DNA of 64,000 bases from Streptomyces sp. NBC_00691. GTDB taxonomy: Bacteria; Actinomycetota; Actinomycetes; Streptomycetales; Streptomycetaceae. Positions 7,675-18,234 of this stretch are shown here, piece after piece (positions within the stretch are counted from its first letter, which is position 1; each line of letters starts with the position of its first letter). Where the stretch lies: contig NZ_CP109007.1 in NCBI RefSeq assembly GCF_036226665.1, positions 2,086,501 through 2,150,500 on the forward strand. The letters run 5' to 3'. A program made the translations under genes and the position numbers. A model generated the notes under the pieces. It ran no database searches, was not told the DNA's origin, and saw only the letters and a list, made by a program, of their open reading frames with translations.

Positions 7675-9762
7675 GTGAGCACTAAGCCGACCACCACAGA
7701 CCTCGAGTGGACCGAGTTGGACCAGCGGGCCGTCGACACCGCCCGCATCCTGGCGGCGGACGCCGTACAGAAGGTCGGCAACGGCCATCCCGGTACGGCG
7801 ATGAGCCTGGCGCCCGCCGCGTACACCCTCTTCCAGAAGGTGATGCGGCACGACCCGGCCGACCCCGAGTGGGTCGGGCGCGACCGGTTCGTCCTCTCCG
7901 CGGGACACTCGTCCCTGACCCTCTACACCCAGCTGTACCTGGGTGGCTTCGGGCTCGAGCTGGACGACCTGAAGGCCTTCCGCACCTGGGGCTCGAAGAC
8001 CCCCGGTCACCCGGAGTACGGTCACACCACCGCGGTCGAGACCACCACGGGCCCGCTGGGCCAGGGTGTCGCCAACGCCGTGGGCATGGCGATGGCCGCC
8101 CGCTTCGAGCGCGGTCTGTTCGACCCGGAGGCCGCCGCCGGCACCTCCCCGTTCGACCACCGCATCTACGCGATCGCCGGCGACGGCTGCCTCCAGGAGG
8201 GCATCTCCGCCGAGGCGTCCTCGCTCGCCGGTCACCAGAAGCTCGGCAACCTGATCCTGCTGTGGGACGACAACCACATCTCGATCGAGGGCGACACCGA
8301 GACGGCCGTGTCCGAGGACACGATGAAGCGGTACGAGGCGTACGGCTGGCACGTGCAGCGCGTCGAGCCGCAGGCCAACGGCGACCTCGACCCGGCCGGT
8401 CTGTACGCGGCGATCAGGGCCGCCGAGGCCGAGACCGGGCGCCCGTCGTTCATCGCGATGCGCTCGATCATCGCCTGGCCCGCCCCGAACGCGCAGAACA
8501 CCGAGGCCGCGCACGGCTCGGCGCTCGGCGACGAGGAGATCGCGGCCACCAAGCGCGTCCTCGGCTTCGACCCGGAGCAGACCTTCGAGGTCTCCGACGA
8601 GGTCATCACGCACACCCGTTCGCTCGGCGACCGCGGCCGTGAGGCCCGCGCCGCGTGGGAGAAGTCGCTCGCCGAGTGGCGTACCGGCAACCCGGAGCGC
8701 GCCGCCGAGTTCGACCGCATCCAGGCGAACGAGCTGCCGGCCGGCTGGGCCGAGAAGCTCCCGGTCTTCGAGCCGGGCAAGGGTGTCGCCACCCGTGCCG
8801 CCTCGGGCCAGGTCCTCAAGGCGCTCGGCGCGGTCGTCCCGGAGCTGTGGGGCGGCTCGGCCGACCTCGCCGGCTCCAACAACACGACGATCGACAAGGA
8901 CTCGTCGTTCCTGCCCGAGGGCAACCCGCTGCCGGAGGCCGACCAGTACGGCCGCACGATCCACTTCGGCATCCGCGAGCACTCCATGGCCGCGGAGATG
9001 AACGGCATCGCGCTGCACGGCAACACGCGCGTCTACGGCGGCACCTTCCTGGTGTTCTCCGACTACATGCGCAACGCGGTGCGCCTGTCCGCGCTGATGC
9101 ACCTCCCCGTCACGTACGTCTGGACCCACGACTCGATCGGTCTGGGCGAGGACGGCCCGACGCACCAGCCGGTGGAGCACCTGGCCTCGCTGCGCGCGAT
9201 CCCGGGCCTCAACGTGGTCCGTCCGGCCGACGCCAACGAGACGGCCATCGCCTGGCGCGAGATCATGCAGCGCCACACGAAGGTCTTCGGCAAGGGCGCC
9301 CCGCACGGTCTGGCGCTGACCCGCCAGGGTGTGCCGACGTACGCGCCGAACGAGGACACGGTCAAGGGCGGCTACGTGCTCTTCGACGCCGAGGGCGGCG
9401 CTCCGGAGGTCGTGCTGATCGGCACGGGCTCCGAGGTGCACCTGGCCGTCGAGGCCCGTGAGCAGCTCCAGGCCGCCGGTGTCCCGACCCGTGTGGTCTC
9501 GATGCCGTCCGTCGAGTGGTTCGAGGAGCAGGACCAGGCGTACAAGGACTCCGTCCTGCCGCCGTCGGTCAGGGCCCGGGTCGCGGTCGAGGCGGGTATC
9601 GGTCTCACCTGGCACCGCTACGTCGGGGACGCCGGCCGGATCGTCTCGCTGGAGCACTTCGGTGCCTCGGCGGACGCGAAGGTCCTGTTCCGCGAGTTCG
9701 GTTTCACGCCGGAGGCCATCGTCGCCGCCGCCCGGGAATCGATCGACGCCGCCGCGCGCTGA
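7675..9762 (+). CDS. tkt: Transketolase
   Basis: A thiamine-diphosphate enzyme of the non-oxidative pentose phosphate pathway that moves two-carbon units between sugar phosphates in the cytosol. It has 695 residues, the usual length. The TPP/Mg site is [14 protein letters not shown] with the downstream [16 protein letters not shown] near the N-terminus and the second-domain [18 protein letters not shown] are standard. The GTG start follows AGGAG by about twelve bases, a slightly long gap. It leads the run tkt-tal-zwf-opcA-pgl, whose genes are separated by 36 bases or less. Confidence 0.97.
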   Translation: MSTKPTTTDLEWTELDQRAVDTARILAADAVQKVGNGHPGTAMSLAPAAYTLFQKVMRHDPADPEWVGRDRFVLSAGHSSLTLYTQLYLGGFGLELDDLKAFRTWGSKTPGHPEYGHTTAVETTTGPLGQGVANAVGMAMAARFERGLFDPEAAAGTSPFDHRIYAIAGDGCLQEGISAEASSLAGHQKLGNLILLWDDNHISIEGDTETAVSEDTMKRYEAYGWHVQRVEPQANGDLDPAGLYAAIRAAEAETGRPSFIAMRSIIAWPAPNAQNTEAAHGSALGDEEIAATKRVLGFDPEQTFEVSDEVITHTRSLGDRGREARAAWEKSLAEWRTGNPERAAEFDRIQANELPAGWAEKLPVFEPGKGVATRAASGQVLKALGAVVPELWGGSADLAGSNNTTIDKDSSFLPEGNPLPEADQYGRTIHFGIREHSMAAEMNGIALHGNTRVYGGTFLVFSDYMRNAVRLSALMHLPVTYVWTHDSIGLGEDGPTHQPVEHLASLRAIPGLNVVRPADANETAIAWREIMQRHTKVFGKGAPHGLALTRQGVPTYAPNEDTVKGGYVLFDAEGGAPEVVLIGTGSEVHLAVEAREQLQAAGVPTRVVSMPSVEWFEEQDQAYKDSVLPPSVRARVAVEAGIGLTWHRYVGDAGRIVSLEHFGASADAKVLFREFGFTPEAIVAAARESIDAAAR

Positions 9763-9798
9763 CCCGCATACGTACGACTTAATGGAGATGGAATTCTC

Positions 9799-10917
9799 AT
9801 GACAGACGCTCTCAAGCGCCTCTCCGACGAAGGCGTCGCGATCTGGCTGGACGACCTCTCGCGCAAGCGGATCACGTCCGGCAACCTGGCCGAGCTCATC
9901 GACCAGAGCCACGTGGTCGGTGTGACCACGAACCCGTCGATCTTCCAGAAGGCCATCTCGCACGGCGACGGTTACGAGCAGCAGCTCGCCGACCTCGCCG
10001 CCCGCAAGGTGACCGTCGACGAGGCCATCCGCATGATCACGACGGCGGACGTCCGCGACGCCGCCGACATCCTGCGGCCGGTCTTCGAGGCGACCGACGG
10101 CCAGGACGGCCGGGTCTCCATCGAGGTCGACCCCCGTCTCGCCCACGAGACGACCGCCACCATCGCCGAGGCCAAGCAGCTGGCCTGGCTGGTGGACCGC
10201 CCCAACACGCTCATCAAGATCCCGGCCACCGAGGCGGGTCTGCCGGCGATCACCGAGGTCATCGGCCTCGGCATCAGCGTCAACGTGACGCTGATCTTCT
10301 CGCTGGAGCGCTACCGCGCGGTCATGGACGCCTACCTGGCGGGTCTGGAGAAGGCCCGCGAGCGCGGCCTCGACCTCTCGAAGATCCACTCGGTGGCCTC
10401 GTTCTTCGTGTCCCGTGTGGACTCGGAGATCGACAAGCGCCTGGACGCTCTCGGCACCGACGAGGCCAAGGCCCTCAAGGGCAAGGCCGCGCTGGCCAAC
10501 GCGCGTCTGGCGTACGAGGCGTTCGAGGAGGTCTTCTCCTCGGAGCGCTGGTCCTCCCTCGACAAGGCGCAGGCCAACAAGCAGCGTCCGCTGTGGGCCT
10601 CGACCGGTGTGAAGGACCCGGCGTACAAGGACACCCTGTACGTCGTGGACCTGGTCGCCCCGGGCACGGTCAACACCATGCCGGAGGCCACCCTGGAGGC
10701 CACCGCCGACCACGGCGTGGTCGCCGGTGACACCGTGCGCGGCACCTACGACCAGTCGCGTGCCGAGCTCGCGGCCGTCGAGAAGCTGGGCATCGCCTAC
10801 GACGATGTCGTCCAGCTCCTGGAGGACGAGGGCGTCGAGAAGTTCGAGGCGTCCTGGAACGACCTTCTCAAGTCCACCGAGGCGGAGCTCTCGCGCCTCG
10901 CACCTTCGGAGGCGTAA
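9799..10917 (+). CDS. tal: Transaldolase
   Basis: Transfers a dihydroxyacetone unit between sugar phosphates through a Schiff-base lysine, linking glycolysis and the pentose phosphate pathway. The 372 residues match the longer actinobacterial transaldolase. Seen are [13 protein letters not shown], the strand [16 protein letters not shown] that carries the active-site lysine, and [12 protein letters not shown]. The ATG follows GGAGATGG by eight to ten bases. It lies 36 bases after tkt, and its GGAGG near the stop codon serves as the ribosome site for zwf. Confidence 0.97.
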   Translation: MTDALKRLSDEGVAIWLDDLSRKRITSGNLAELIDQSHVVGVTTNPSIFQKAISHGDGYEQQLADLAARKVTVDEAIRMITTADVRDAADILRPVFEATDGQDGRVSIEVDPRLAHETTATIAEAKQLAWLVDRPNTLIKIPATEAGLPAITEVIGLGISVNVTLIFSLERYRAVMDAYLAGLEKARERGLDLSKIHSVASFFVSRVDSEIDKRLDALGTDEAKALKGKAALANARLAYEAFEEVFSSERWSSLDKAQANKQRPLWASTGVKDPAYKDTLYVVDLVAPGTVNTMPEATLEATADHGVVAGDTVRGTYDQSRAELAAVEKLGIAYDDVVQLLEDEGVEKFEASWNDLLKSTEAELSRLAPSEA

Positions 10918-10922
10918 GCACT

Positions 10923-12455
10923 TTGAGCGCAGTCCACGGAGCCAACCCGCTCCGTGACGCCGCAGACCGACGGCTCCCGCGTATCGCGGGGCCGTCGGGT
11001 CTGGTGATCTTCGGCGTCACGGGCGATTTGTCCCGTAAGAAGCTGATGCCTGCCGTCTACGACCTGGCCAACCGCGGCCTGCTGCCGCCGGGCTTCTCGC
11101 TCATCGGCTTCGCCCGCCGGGAATGGCAGGACGAGGACTTCGCGCAGGAGGTCCACGACGCCGTCGAGCAGCACTCGCGCACCCCGTTCCGCGAGGAGGT
11201 GTGGCAGCAGCTGATCCAGGGGATGCGTTTCGTCCAGGGCGACTTCGACGACGACGACGCCTTCGAGCAGCTCAAGGACACCATCGAGGACCTGGACAAG
11301 GCGCAGGGCACGGGCGGCAACTTCGCCTTCTACCTGTCGGTCCCGCCGAAGTTCTTCCCCAAGGTCGTCCAGCAGCTCAAGAAGCACGGGCTCGCCGACC
11401 AGAAGGACGGCTCCTGGCGCCGCGCGGTCATCGAGAAGCCCTTCGGCCACGACCTGGTCTCCGCCAAGGAGCTCAACGAGGTCGTCCACGAGGTCTTCCC
11501 GCCGAACGAGGTCTTCCGGATCGACCACTACCTCGGCAAGGAGACCGTCCAGAACATCCTGGCGCTCCGTTTCGCCAACACCCTCTTCGAGCCGATCTGG
11601 AACCGGTCGTACGTCGACCACGTGCAGATCACCATGGCCGAGGACATCGGCATCGGCGGCCGCGCCGGCTACTACGACGGCATCGGCGCCGCCCGTGACG
11701 TCATCCAGAACCACCTGCTCCAGCTGCTCGCGCTGACCGCGATGGAGGAGCCCGCCTCCTTCGACGCCGACGCGCTGGCCGCCGAGAAGGTCAAGGTCCT
11801 CGGCGCGGTGAAGGTGCCCAAGGACCTGGGCAAGTCCACGGTCCGCGGCCAGTACGCGGCCGGGTGGCAGGGCGGCGCCAAGGCCGTCGGCTACCTCCAG
11901 GAAGACGGCATCGACCCCCAGTCGAAGACCGACACCTACGCGGCCATCAAGCTGGAGATCGACAACCGCCGCTGGGCGGGCGTCCCCTTCTACCTGCGGA
12001 CGGGCAAGCGGCTCGGCCGCCGCGTCACCGAGATCGCGGTCGTCTTCCAGCGCGCCCCGCACTCCCCCTTCGACTCCACCGCGACCGAGGAACTCGGCCG
12101 CAACGCCATCGTCATCCGGGTGCAGCCGGACGAGGGCGTGACGATGCGGTTCGGCTCCAAGGTGCCTGGCACCCAGATGGAGATCCGGGACGTGTCGATG
12201 GACTTCGCCTACGGCGAGTCCTTCACGGAGTCCAGCCCCGAGGCGTACGAGCGGCTCCTCCTGGACGTACTGCTCGGCGACTCCAACCTCTTCCCCCGCG
12301 TCGAGGAGGTCGAGCTGTCCTGGAAGATCCTCGACCCGATCGAGCAGTTCTGGGACAAGCACGGCAAGCCCGCGCAGTACCAGTCCGGGACCTGGGGTCC
12401 CGTCGAGGCGGACGAGATGCTCGCACGAGACGGACGGAGCTGGCGCCGGCCATGA
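10923..12455 (+). CDS. zwf: Glucose-6-phosphate 1-dehydrogenase
   Basis: First enzyme of the oxidative pentose phosphate pathway; it oxidises glucose-6-phosphate and makes NADPH. It has 510 residues. The nucleotide-binding motif GVTGDLSRKKLMPAVYDL is near residue 32, and the substrate signature RIDHYLGKETVQN is near residue 200. The start is a TTG at 10923, supported by GGAGG ten bases upstream within the end of tal. The last four bases overlap the opcA start (ATGA). OpcA next door is the allosteric partner expected in actinobacteria. Confidence 0.97.
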   Translation: MSAVHGANPLRDAADRRLPRIAGPSGLVIFGVTGDLSRKKLMPAVYDLANRGLLPPGFSLIGFARREWQDEDFAQEVHDAVEQHSRTPFREEVWQQLIQGMRFVQGDFDDDDAFEQLKDTIEDLDKAQGTGGNFAFYLSVPPKFFPKVVQQLKKHGLADQKDGSWRRAVIEKPFGHDLVSAKELNEVVHEVFPPNEVFRIDHYLGKETVQNILALRFANTLFEPIWNRSYVDHVQITMAEDIGIGGRAGYYDGIGAARDVIQNHLLQLLALTAMEEPASFDADALAAEKVKVLGAVKVPKDLGKSTVRGQYAAGWQGGAKAVGYLQEDGIDPQSKTDTYAAIKLEIDNRRWAGVPFYLRTGKRLGRRVTEIAVVFQRAPHSPFDSTATEELGRNAIVIRVQPDEGVTMRFGSKVPGTQMEIRDVSMDFAYGESFTESSPEAYERLLLDVLLGDSNLFPRVEEVELSWKILDPIEQFWDKHGKPAQYQSGTWGPVEADEMLARDGRSWRRP

Positions 12456-13507
12456 AGACCGACCTGACGGACACCACGTCCTCCAAGATCAACAAGGCGC
12501 TGGTGCTCGGGCGGCGGGCGATCGGCACGCCGGCCGTCGGCATGGTGCTCACCCTCGTCATCGTCACCGACGAGGAGAACGCCTACGACGCGCTGAAGGC
12601 AGCCAACGAGGCGTCCCGCGAGCACCCCTCGCGGACCCTCGTCGTCATCAAGCGGGTCTCGCGCTCCCCGCGGGACCGTTCCAAGGCACGACTCGACGCC
12701 GAGGTCCGCCTCGGCGCCGACGCCAGCACCGGTGAGACGGTGGTCCTCCGGCTGTACGGCGAGGTCGTCGACCACGCCCAGTCGGTGGTCCTGCCGCTGC
12801 TCCTCCCGGACGCCCCCGTCGTCGTCTGGTGGCCGGTGAACGCGCCGACCGACCCGGCGAAGGACCCGCTGGGCGCCCTCGCCCAGCGCCGGGTGACCGA
12901 CACGTACGCCGCCGAGCAGCCCATCCAGGAGCTGACCGCGCGCGCGGACGCGTACACCCCCGGCGACACGGACCTCGCGTGGACCCGGATCACCCCGTGG
13001 CGTTCGATGCTCGCGGCCGCGCTCGACCAGGTCGTCTGCGAGGTGACCTCCGCCGAGGTCGAGGGCGAGGAGTTCAACCCGAGCGTCGAACTGCTCGCCA
13101 TGTGGCTGGCGGAACGGCTGAAGATCCCGGTGCGCCGCTCGGCGTCGACGGGTCCCGGTCTCACCTCCGTACGGATGGAGACCAGCTCCGGCCCGATCGT
13201 CCTCGACCGGCCGGACGGCTCGCTCGCCACGCTCTCCATCCAGGGGCAGCCCGACCGCGCGGTGGCGCTCAAGCGCCGCGACACGGCCGAGCTGATCGCG
13301 GAGGAGCTGCGCCGGCTGGACCCGGACGACACCTACGCGACGGCGCTCAAGTTCGGTCTCGAACGGCTCGACGAGGAGGCGGCCGTCACCGCCCCCGAGG
13401 TCGTGGAGACGGTCGTGGAGACCGCGGCGGAGTCGGCCGCGCAGGCCGCCCCCGCCGCCAAGCCCGCCACGAAGAAGGCCCCGGCCAAGAAGGCGGCGTC
13501 GAAATGA
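12452..13507 (+). CDS. opcA: Glucose-6-phosphate dehydrogenase assembly/effector protein OpcA
   Basis: OpcA binds G6PDH and raises its affinity for substrate. Here it has 351 residues and starts MKTDLTDTTSSKINKALVLG, with the ATG overlapping the zwf stop. The central domain includes VVWWPVNAPTDPAKDPLG and ITPWRSMLAAALDQV, typical of the family. The last ~25 residues are a low-complexity Ala/Pro/Lys tail ([17 protein letters not shown]), like the larger tail on UvrA in this window. A long open frame upstream in this phase is a shadow of zwf. Confidence 0.95.
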   Translation: MKTDLTDTTSSKINKALVLGRRAIGTPAVGMVLTLVIVTDEENAYDALKAANEASREHPSRTLVVIKRVSRSPRDRSKARLDAEVRLGADASTGETVVLRLYGEVVDHAQSVVLPLLLPDAPVVVWWPVNAPTDPAKDPLGALAQRRVTDTYAAEQPIQELTARADAYTPGDTDLAWTRITPWRSMLAAALDQVVCEVTSAEVEGEEFNPSVELLAMWLAERLKIPVRRSASTGPGLTSVRMETSSGPIVLDRPDGSLATLSIQGQPDRAVALKRRDTAELIAEELRRLDPDDTYATALKFGLERLDEEAAVTAPEVVETVVETAAESAAQAAPAAKPATKKAPAKKAASK

Positions 13508-14286
13508 GCACGCCTCAGCTGGTCGTCCACCGCGACAAGGAGCTGATGGCCGAGGCCGCTGCGGCCCGGCTGATCACGAAGATCGTGGACGCCCAGGCCG
13601 CCCGCGGCTCCGCCTCGGTGGTGCTCACCGGCGGACGCAACGGCAACGGCCTGCTCGCGGCGCTCGGTTCGGCGCCCGCGCGGGACGCGGTCGACTGGTC
13701 GCGGCTCGACCTGTGGTGGGGCGACGAGCGTTTCCTGCCCGAGGGCGACCCCGAGCGGAACGTCACCCAGGCCCGGGAGGCACTGCTCGACCGGGTGCCG
13801 CTCGACCCGGCGCGGGTGCACGCCATGCCGGCCTCGGACGGCCCGTACGGCTCCGACGTCGACGCGGCCGCGGCCGCGTACGCGCGGGAGCTGGCAGCCG
13901 CCGCGGGTCCCGGTGACCACGGCGGGGTGCCGACCTTCGACGTCCTGATGCTGGGTGTCGGTCCGGACACGCATGTGGCCTCGCTCTTCCCGGAGCTGCC
14001 CGCGGTCCGCGAGACCGAGCGGACGGTGGTCGGCGTGCACGGCGCGCCCAAGCCGCCGCCGGTACGGGTCTCGCTGACCCTTCCGGCGATCCGGGCCGCG
14101 AAGGAGGTCTGGCTGCTCGCGGCCGGCGCGGACAAGGCGAAGGCCGCGGCGATCGCGCTGTCGGGCGCGGGCGAGGTGCAGGCCCCGGCGGCGGGCGCCT
14201 ACGGCCGCTCGCGCACGCTGTGGCTGCTGGACGCGGCGGCGGCCTCGGAGCTGCCGCGGGATCTGTACCCGCCGGCGTCCGCCTGA
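13504..14286 (+). CDS. pgl: 6-phosphogluconolactonase (DevB/SugD type)
   Basis: Hydrolyses 6-phosphogluconolactone, the product of G6PDH. The 260-residue protein belongs to the NagB-like fold. It shows SVVLTGGRNGNGLLAAL near the N-terminus, WWGDERFLPEGDPERN in the middle and LGVGPDTHVASLFPE, all at family positions. ATG overlaps the opcA stop (ATGA at 13504-13507), so zwf-opcA-pgl are coupled. It is the last gene of the pentose phosphate operon. The following gene is on the other strand, and no clear hairpin lies in the 22-base gap. Confidence 0.96.
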   Translation: MSTPQLVVHRDKELMAEAAAARLITKIVDAQAARGSASVVLTGGRNGNGLLAALGSAPARDAVDWSRLDLWWGDERFLPEGDPERNVTQAREALLDRVPLDPARVHAMPASDGPYGSDVDAAAAAYARELAAAAGPGDHGGVPTFDVLMLGVGPDTHVASLFPELPAVRETERTVVGVHGAPKPPPVRVSLTLPAIRAAKEVWLLAAGADKAKAAAIALSGAGEVQAPAAGAYGRSRTLWLLDAAAASELPRDLYPPASA

Positions 14287-14308
14287 TACGACGCCTCGGA
14301 GGCCCGGT

Positions 14309-16024
14309 TCACCTCGCGGTGGACCGGGCCTCCTGCGTGGGCACGGGTTCGAGGAAGGGCGCGAGCAGCTCCGGTACGGCCCCGGCGGCGAAGGCCAGGC
14401 CCTCGCTCCGGCCCACGTCCAGGATGTCGTACGCGCCCGCTCCGGCCGCCGTGGTGGCGGTGAGGGTCAGTACGCCGGCCCGCCGCTGGAAGTACGACTG
14501 CTTGACGGTCCAGCCGATGACGCCGGAGCGCTGGAGGGCGACCGTGACCCGCCGGACCGTACCCGAACGGGTGACCAGATAGGCGCCGCTGACGCCGTGC
14601 CCGAGAGCGCGGTACGCGTCGAGGGCGAACAGCACGGCGACCGGGCCGAGGACGACCGCGCAGCCGGCCGCCACGTACAACAAAACCGGGGTGAGGAGCG
14701 CCCCGAGGAGCGCGAGGACCGCCACGGGCAGCAGGACGCTCCCCAGCGCCCAGCGCACCCTCCGGCTGCGGGCGGCCCGGGGGTGGGCGGCGAGGGGCGC
14801 CCCGGTGGGCGGCTCCGGCTCGCGCAGGACCTGGGCGGCGACCCGGTCGGCCACCGCCCGCTCCGCGGCCGGCAGCAGGGTCTTGAGGTCGGTGTGCTTG
14901 TCCTCGTCGTCCTTGACGAGTCCGGTGGCGACGGCGTCGACACGGGCGGCCCCGAACGCGCGGACGCCGAGCGGCTCGACCAGTTCGATCCCGCGCAGCC
15001 TGCGCTCCTCTATGGAGACCGAGCGGGCGGTGAAGAGTCCGCGGGAGACTCGCAGGGTGCCGCCGGGCTCGCGCTCCAGACGGTAGTTCCACCACATCTC
15101 GACCCAGAGGCCGAGGGCGCCAACGGCTCCCGCGACGATGGCGGCGAGGACCAGGACGAGGATCGTCCAGGGGATGGAGACGTCCTGGAACCGGTCCCCT
15201 ATCCAGTCGATGACCTTCCCCTGGGCGCCGAACCACTCGCTGACCTGCATGACCGCTCCGGCCGCCGCGCCGCCGAGGGCGGGGGCGAGGAAGGAGACGG
15301 GGGCGTAGCGGATCCAGCGCGGGTCGAGCGTGGCGAGGGAGCGGTCGTGGTCCGGGGCGTCGGCGGTGACGGCGGGGCGGGCGAGCAGCTCGTGGCGCAG
15401 CCGCTCCCCCTCGGCCCGGGTGACCAGGTCGAGTTCGAGCGTGGATTCGCTGCCGCCGGTGTGCTCGCCGGTGCCGATGCGGACCTTGACGAGGCCGAGG
15501 ACGCGCTGGAGCGGGTTGGCGGTGAGGTCGACGCTGCGGATGCGCTCGCGGGCGAGCGAGCGGCGCTGGACGACGAGGAGCCCGGTGTGGAGTTCCACCC
15601 TCCCCCCGCCCTCGGCCGGGGGTGCCCCCGTCCCGCTTCGTTCGGTGCCGACCCGGTAGCGGGTGCGGCGGAGGCGGACGGTCTCGGCGGCGATGTCGAC
15701 GAGCAGGACGAGGGCGACTCCCGCGGCGACCCAGACGACGGCCTGCCAGAGCGGGCGCGGCCCGGCCAGCGCGAAGGTGACGGGCAGCGCGGCGCCGACG
15801 AGGACGCCGCTGAAGAGGACGACCCGGACGAGGACGGTCAGGGGATCGAGGCGGCGCCAGTCGGTGTCCCGGCCCCGGTCCCCGCCGGCGCCCGGCGACG
15901 GTACGGCGGCCCCGTCCGGCGGCGGTGCGGCGGCCTCGGCCGCCGCCGTCCCGGCCCCGTTCCCGGCCGTCCCGGTGGCCTCGTCGGTCACGGTCTCCGT
16001 GGCCTTGTCCGCCGCCTCGTTCAT
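14309..16024 (-). CDS. Large membrane protein with repeated bacterial PH domains (YdbT-like)
   Basis: A 571-residue membrane protein with two or three bPH_2 (formerly DUF304) modules, each led by hydrophobic spans. Typical bPH_2 patches are VVQRRSLARERIRSVDLTAN, FTARSVSIEERRLRGIELVE and RVTVALQRSGVIGWTVKQSY. The N-terminal ~60 residues are low-complexity and acidic, so presumably disordered and cytoplasmic. Its ATG overlaps the stop of the preceding small bPH protein by four bases, a pairing like ydbS-ydbT of Bacillus. Members are linked to envelope stress and lipid transport in firmicutes; the role in actinobacteria is not established. Confidence 0.85.
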   Translation of the reverse strand: MNEAADKATETVTDEATGTAGNGAGTAAAEAAAPPPDGAAVPSPGAGGDRGRDTDWRRLDPLTVLVRVVLFSGVLVGAALPVTFALAGPRPLWQAVVWVAAGVALVLLVDIAAETVRLRRTRYRVGTERSGTGAPPAEGGGRVELHTGLLVVQRRSLARERIRSVDLTANPLQRVLGLVKVRIGTGEHTGGSESTLELDLVTRAEGERLRHELLARPAVTADAPDHDRSLATLDPRWIRYAPVSFLAPALGGAAAGAVMQVSEWFGAQGKVIDWIGDRFQDVSIPWTILVLVLAAIVAGAVGALGLWVEMWWNYRLEREPGGTLRVSRGLFTARSVSIEERRLRGIELVEPLGVRAFGAARVDAVATGLVKDDEDKHTDLKTLLPAAERAVADRVAAQVLREPEPPTGAPLAAHPRAARSRRVRWALGSVLLPVAVLALLGALLTPVLLYVAAGCAVVLGPVAVLFALDAYRALGHGVSGAYLVTRSGTVRRVTVALQRSGVIGWTVKQSYFQRRAGVLTLTATTAAGAGAYDILDVGRSEGLAFAAGAVPELLAPFLEPVPTQEARSTAR

Positions 16025-16521
16025 GTGGCGTCCCCGGGGGTGGCCTGGGTGATGACGGTCAGCCGCTCGGCCAGCTCGGCTGCCAGCTCGTGGTCGAGGC
16101 CCTCGATCCGGATCGCGCCCTTGGAAGAGGCGGTGGTCACCGTGACGGTGGCGAGCCGGAAGCCCTGCTCCAGCGGGCCGCGCGAGGTGTCGACGGTCTG
16201 GATCCGGGACATCGGCGCCACCCGCCACTCCTGCCAGAGGGCCCCCGTGCGGACGTAGACGGCGTCCTCGGTGACCTCCCAGCGGTGCACCCGGAACCAC
16301 CAGGCGGGGAAGAACGCGGTGCCGGCCAGGCCCAGGACCGCCACGGCCCCGGCCGAGGCCAGCAGCCAGAACCGGGCGGGCCCGATGAGGGCGCCGAGGA
16401 CCCCGAGGACCACCACCGGAACGGCCGTGGTCACCAGGAGCCGGCTCCGCCACCAGGCGACGGCCCGCTCGTCCACGGCGTTCCTGGGCGGCCGCAGCCG
16501 CACCGCGTTCTCCCCCGTCAT
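16021..16521 (-). CDS. Small PH-domain membrane protein (YdbS-like)
   Basis: A 166-residue protein with two N-terminal membrane spans (LLVTTAVPVVVLGVLGALIG and FWLLASAGAVAVLGLAGTAF). One bPH_2 domain follows, including YVRTGALWQEWRVAPMSRIQ and DTSRGPLEQGFRLATVTVTT. It is the expected partner of the large bPH protein, whose ATG overlaps its stop. Only four bases separate it from the end of pgi, so pgi and this pair may be co-transcribed. Function unknown beyond family level. Confidence 0.86.
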   Translation of the reverse strand: MTGENAVRLRPPRNAVDERAVAWWRSRLLVTTAVPVVVLGVLGALIGPARFWLLASAGAVAVLGLAGTAFFPAWWFRVHRWEVTEDAVYVRTGALWQEWRVAPMSRIQTVDTSRGPLEQGFRLATVTVTTASSKGAIRIEGLDHELAAELAERLTVITQATPGDAT

Positions 16522-16525
16522 GGCT

Positions 16526-18187
16526 CTACCGTCCGCGCAGTGTGCGGTAGGCGGCCACGAGCCCCGCGGTGGAGCTGTCGAGGTGCTCGCCGCCCTCGCC
16601 CTCCGTCAGGACGGGTTCGATCCGCTTGGCGAGGACCTTGCCCAGTTCCACACCCCACTGGTCGAAGGAGTCGATGTTCCAGACGGCGCCCTGGACGAAC
16701 ACCTTGTGCTCGTACAGCGCGATGAGCTGGCCGAGGACGGACGGGGTGAGCGTGTCGGCGAGGATCGTGGTGGTCGGGTGGTTCCCCTGGAAGGTCTTGT
16801 GCGGGACGAGCTCCTCGGGGACGCCCTCCGCCCGTACCTCGTCGGGGGTCTTGCCGAAGGCCAGCGCCTGGGTCTGGGCGAAGAAGTTCGCCATGAGCAG
16901 GTCGTGCTGGGCGACGAGGCCCGGCAGCAGGTCGTCGACCGGCCGGGCGAAACCGATGAAGTCGGCCGGGATGACCTTGGTGCCCTGGTGGATCAACTGG
17001 TAGTAGGCGTGCTGCCCGTTGGTTCCGGGGGTGCCCCAGACGACCGGGCCGGTCTGCCAGGCCACCCGGTCGCCCTCGCGGTCCACCGACTTGCCGTTGG
17101 ACTCCATGTCGAGCTGCTGGAGGTAGGCGGTGAACTTGGAGAGGTAGTGCGAGTACGGCAGCACGGCGTGCGACTGGGCGTCGAAGAAGGCGCCGTACCA
17201 GACCCCGAGGAGACCCAGGAGCAGCGGCGCGTTCTCCTCGGGCGGAGCCGTACGGAAGTGCTCGTCGACGAGGTGGAAGCCGTCGAGCATCTCGCGGAAG
17301 CGGTCCGGGCCGATGGCGATCATCAGCGAGAGGCCGATGGCGGAGTCGTAGGAGTAGCGGCCGCCGACCCAGTCCCAGAACTCGAACATGTTGGCGGTGT
17401 CGATGCCGAACTCCTCGACCTTCTCGGCGTTGGTCGAGAGGGCCACGAAGTGCTTGGCGACGGCGTCCTGGTCGGCGGCGAGACCGGTCAGGAGCCAGCT
17501 CCGCGCCGAGGTGGCGTTGGTGATCGTCTCGATGGTGGTGAAGGTCTTCGAGGCGACGATGAACAGGGTCTCGGCCGGGTCGAGGTCGCGGACGGCCTCG
17601 TGGAGGTCGGCCCCGTCGACATTGGAGACGAAACGGACCGTCAGGTCCCGCTGGGTGTAGGAGCGCAGGACCTCGTAGGCCATGGCGGGGCCGAGGTCGG
17701 AGCCGCCGATGCCGATGTTGACGACGTTCTTGATCGGCTTGCCGGTGTGGCCGGTCCACTCGCCCGCGCGGACCTTGTCGGAGAACGCGGCCATCTTGTC
17801 GAGGACGGCGTGGACGCCGGGGACGACGTTCTCCCCGTCGACCTCGACCACGGCTCCGCGGGGGGCGCGCAGCGCGGTGTGGAGGACCGCGCGGTCCTCG
17901 GTGGTGTTGATCTTCTCGCCGCGGAACATGGCGTCGCGGAGCTCGGCGACACCGGTGACGGCGGCCAGTTCGCGCAACAGGGTCAGCGTCTCGTCGGTGA
18001 CGAGGTGCTTGGAGTAGTCCAGGTAGAGGTCGCCGACGCGCAGGGCGTAGCCGGTGCCACGCTCCGCGTCGGCGGCGAACAGGTCGCGCAGCCCGGTCTC
18101 GCCCAGCTGCTCACGGTGCTTGCCGAGGGCCGCCCACTCGGGCAGCCGGTTGAGCCTGGTGCGGCCTTCGTTGTTCATCTCGGACAT
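16526..18187 (-). CDS. pgi: Glucose-6-phosphate isomerase
   Basis: Interconverts glucose-6-phosphate and fructose-6-phosphate. The protein has about 553 residues with [55 protein letters not shown] and [19 protein letters not shown], which include the catalytic Glu, His and Lys positions. Two ATGs lie at 18187 and 18178. Both have only a weak purine stretch (AGAAGAAG) upstream, so the first three residues are uncertain. Its location opposite the pentose phosphate operon fits a shared role in sugar phosphate balance. Confidence 0.95.
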   Translation of the reverse strand: MSEMNNEGRTRLNRLPEWAALGKHREQLGETGLRDLFAADAERGTGYALRVGDLYLDYSKHLVTDETLTLLRELAAVTGVAELRDAMFRGEKINTTEDRAVLHTALRAPRGAVVEVDGENVVPGVHAVLDKMAAFSDKVRAGEWTGHTGKPIKNVVNIGIGGSDLGPAMAYEVLRSYTQRDLTVRFVSNVDGADLHEAVRDLDPAETLFIVASKTFTTIETITNATSARSWLLTGLAADQDAVAKHFVALSTNAEKVEEFGIDTANMFEFWDWVGGRYSYDSAIGLSLMIAIGPDRFREMLDGFHLVDEHFRTAPPEENAPLLLGLLGVWYGAFFDAQSHAVLPYSHYLSKFTAYLQQLDMESNGKSVDREGDRVAWQTGPVVWGTPGTNGQHAYYQLIHQGTKVIPADFIGFARPVDDLLPGLVAQHDLLMANFFAQTQALAFGKTPDEVRAEGVPEELVPHKTFQGNHPTTTILADTLTPSVLGQLIALYEHKVFVQGAVWNIDSFDQWGVELGKVLAKRIEPVLTEGEGGEHLDSSTAGLVAAYRTLRGR

Positions 18188-18234
18188 CGCCCACTTCTTC
18201 TCGTACTGCTTGTCTGCCCCGCTGCGTCTCCAAC

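Noticed and set aside
7357-10713. Very long open frame on the minus strand opposite tkt and tal
   Set aside because: High-GC third positions keep the antisense frame open. The translation is Arg/Gly/Val-rich without domains, and the plus strand codes for two certain enzymes.
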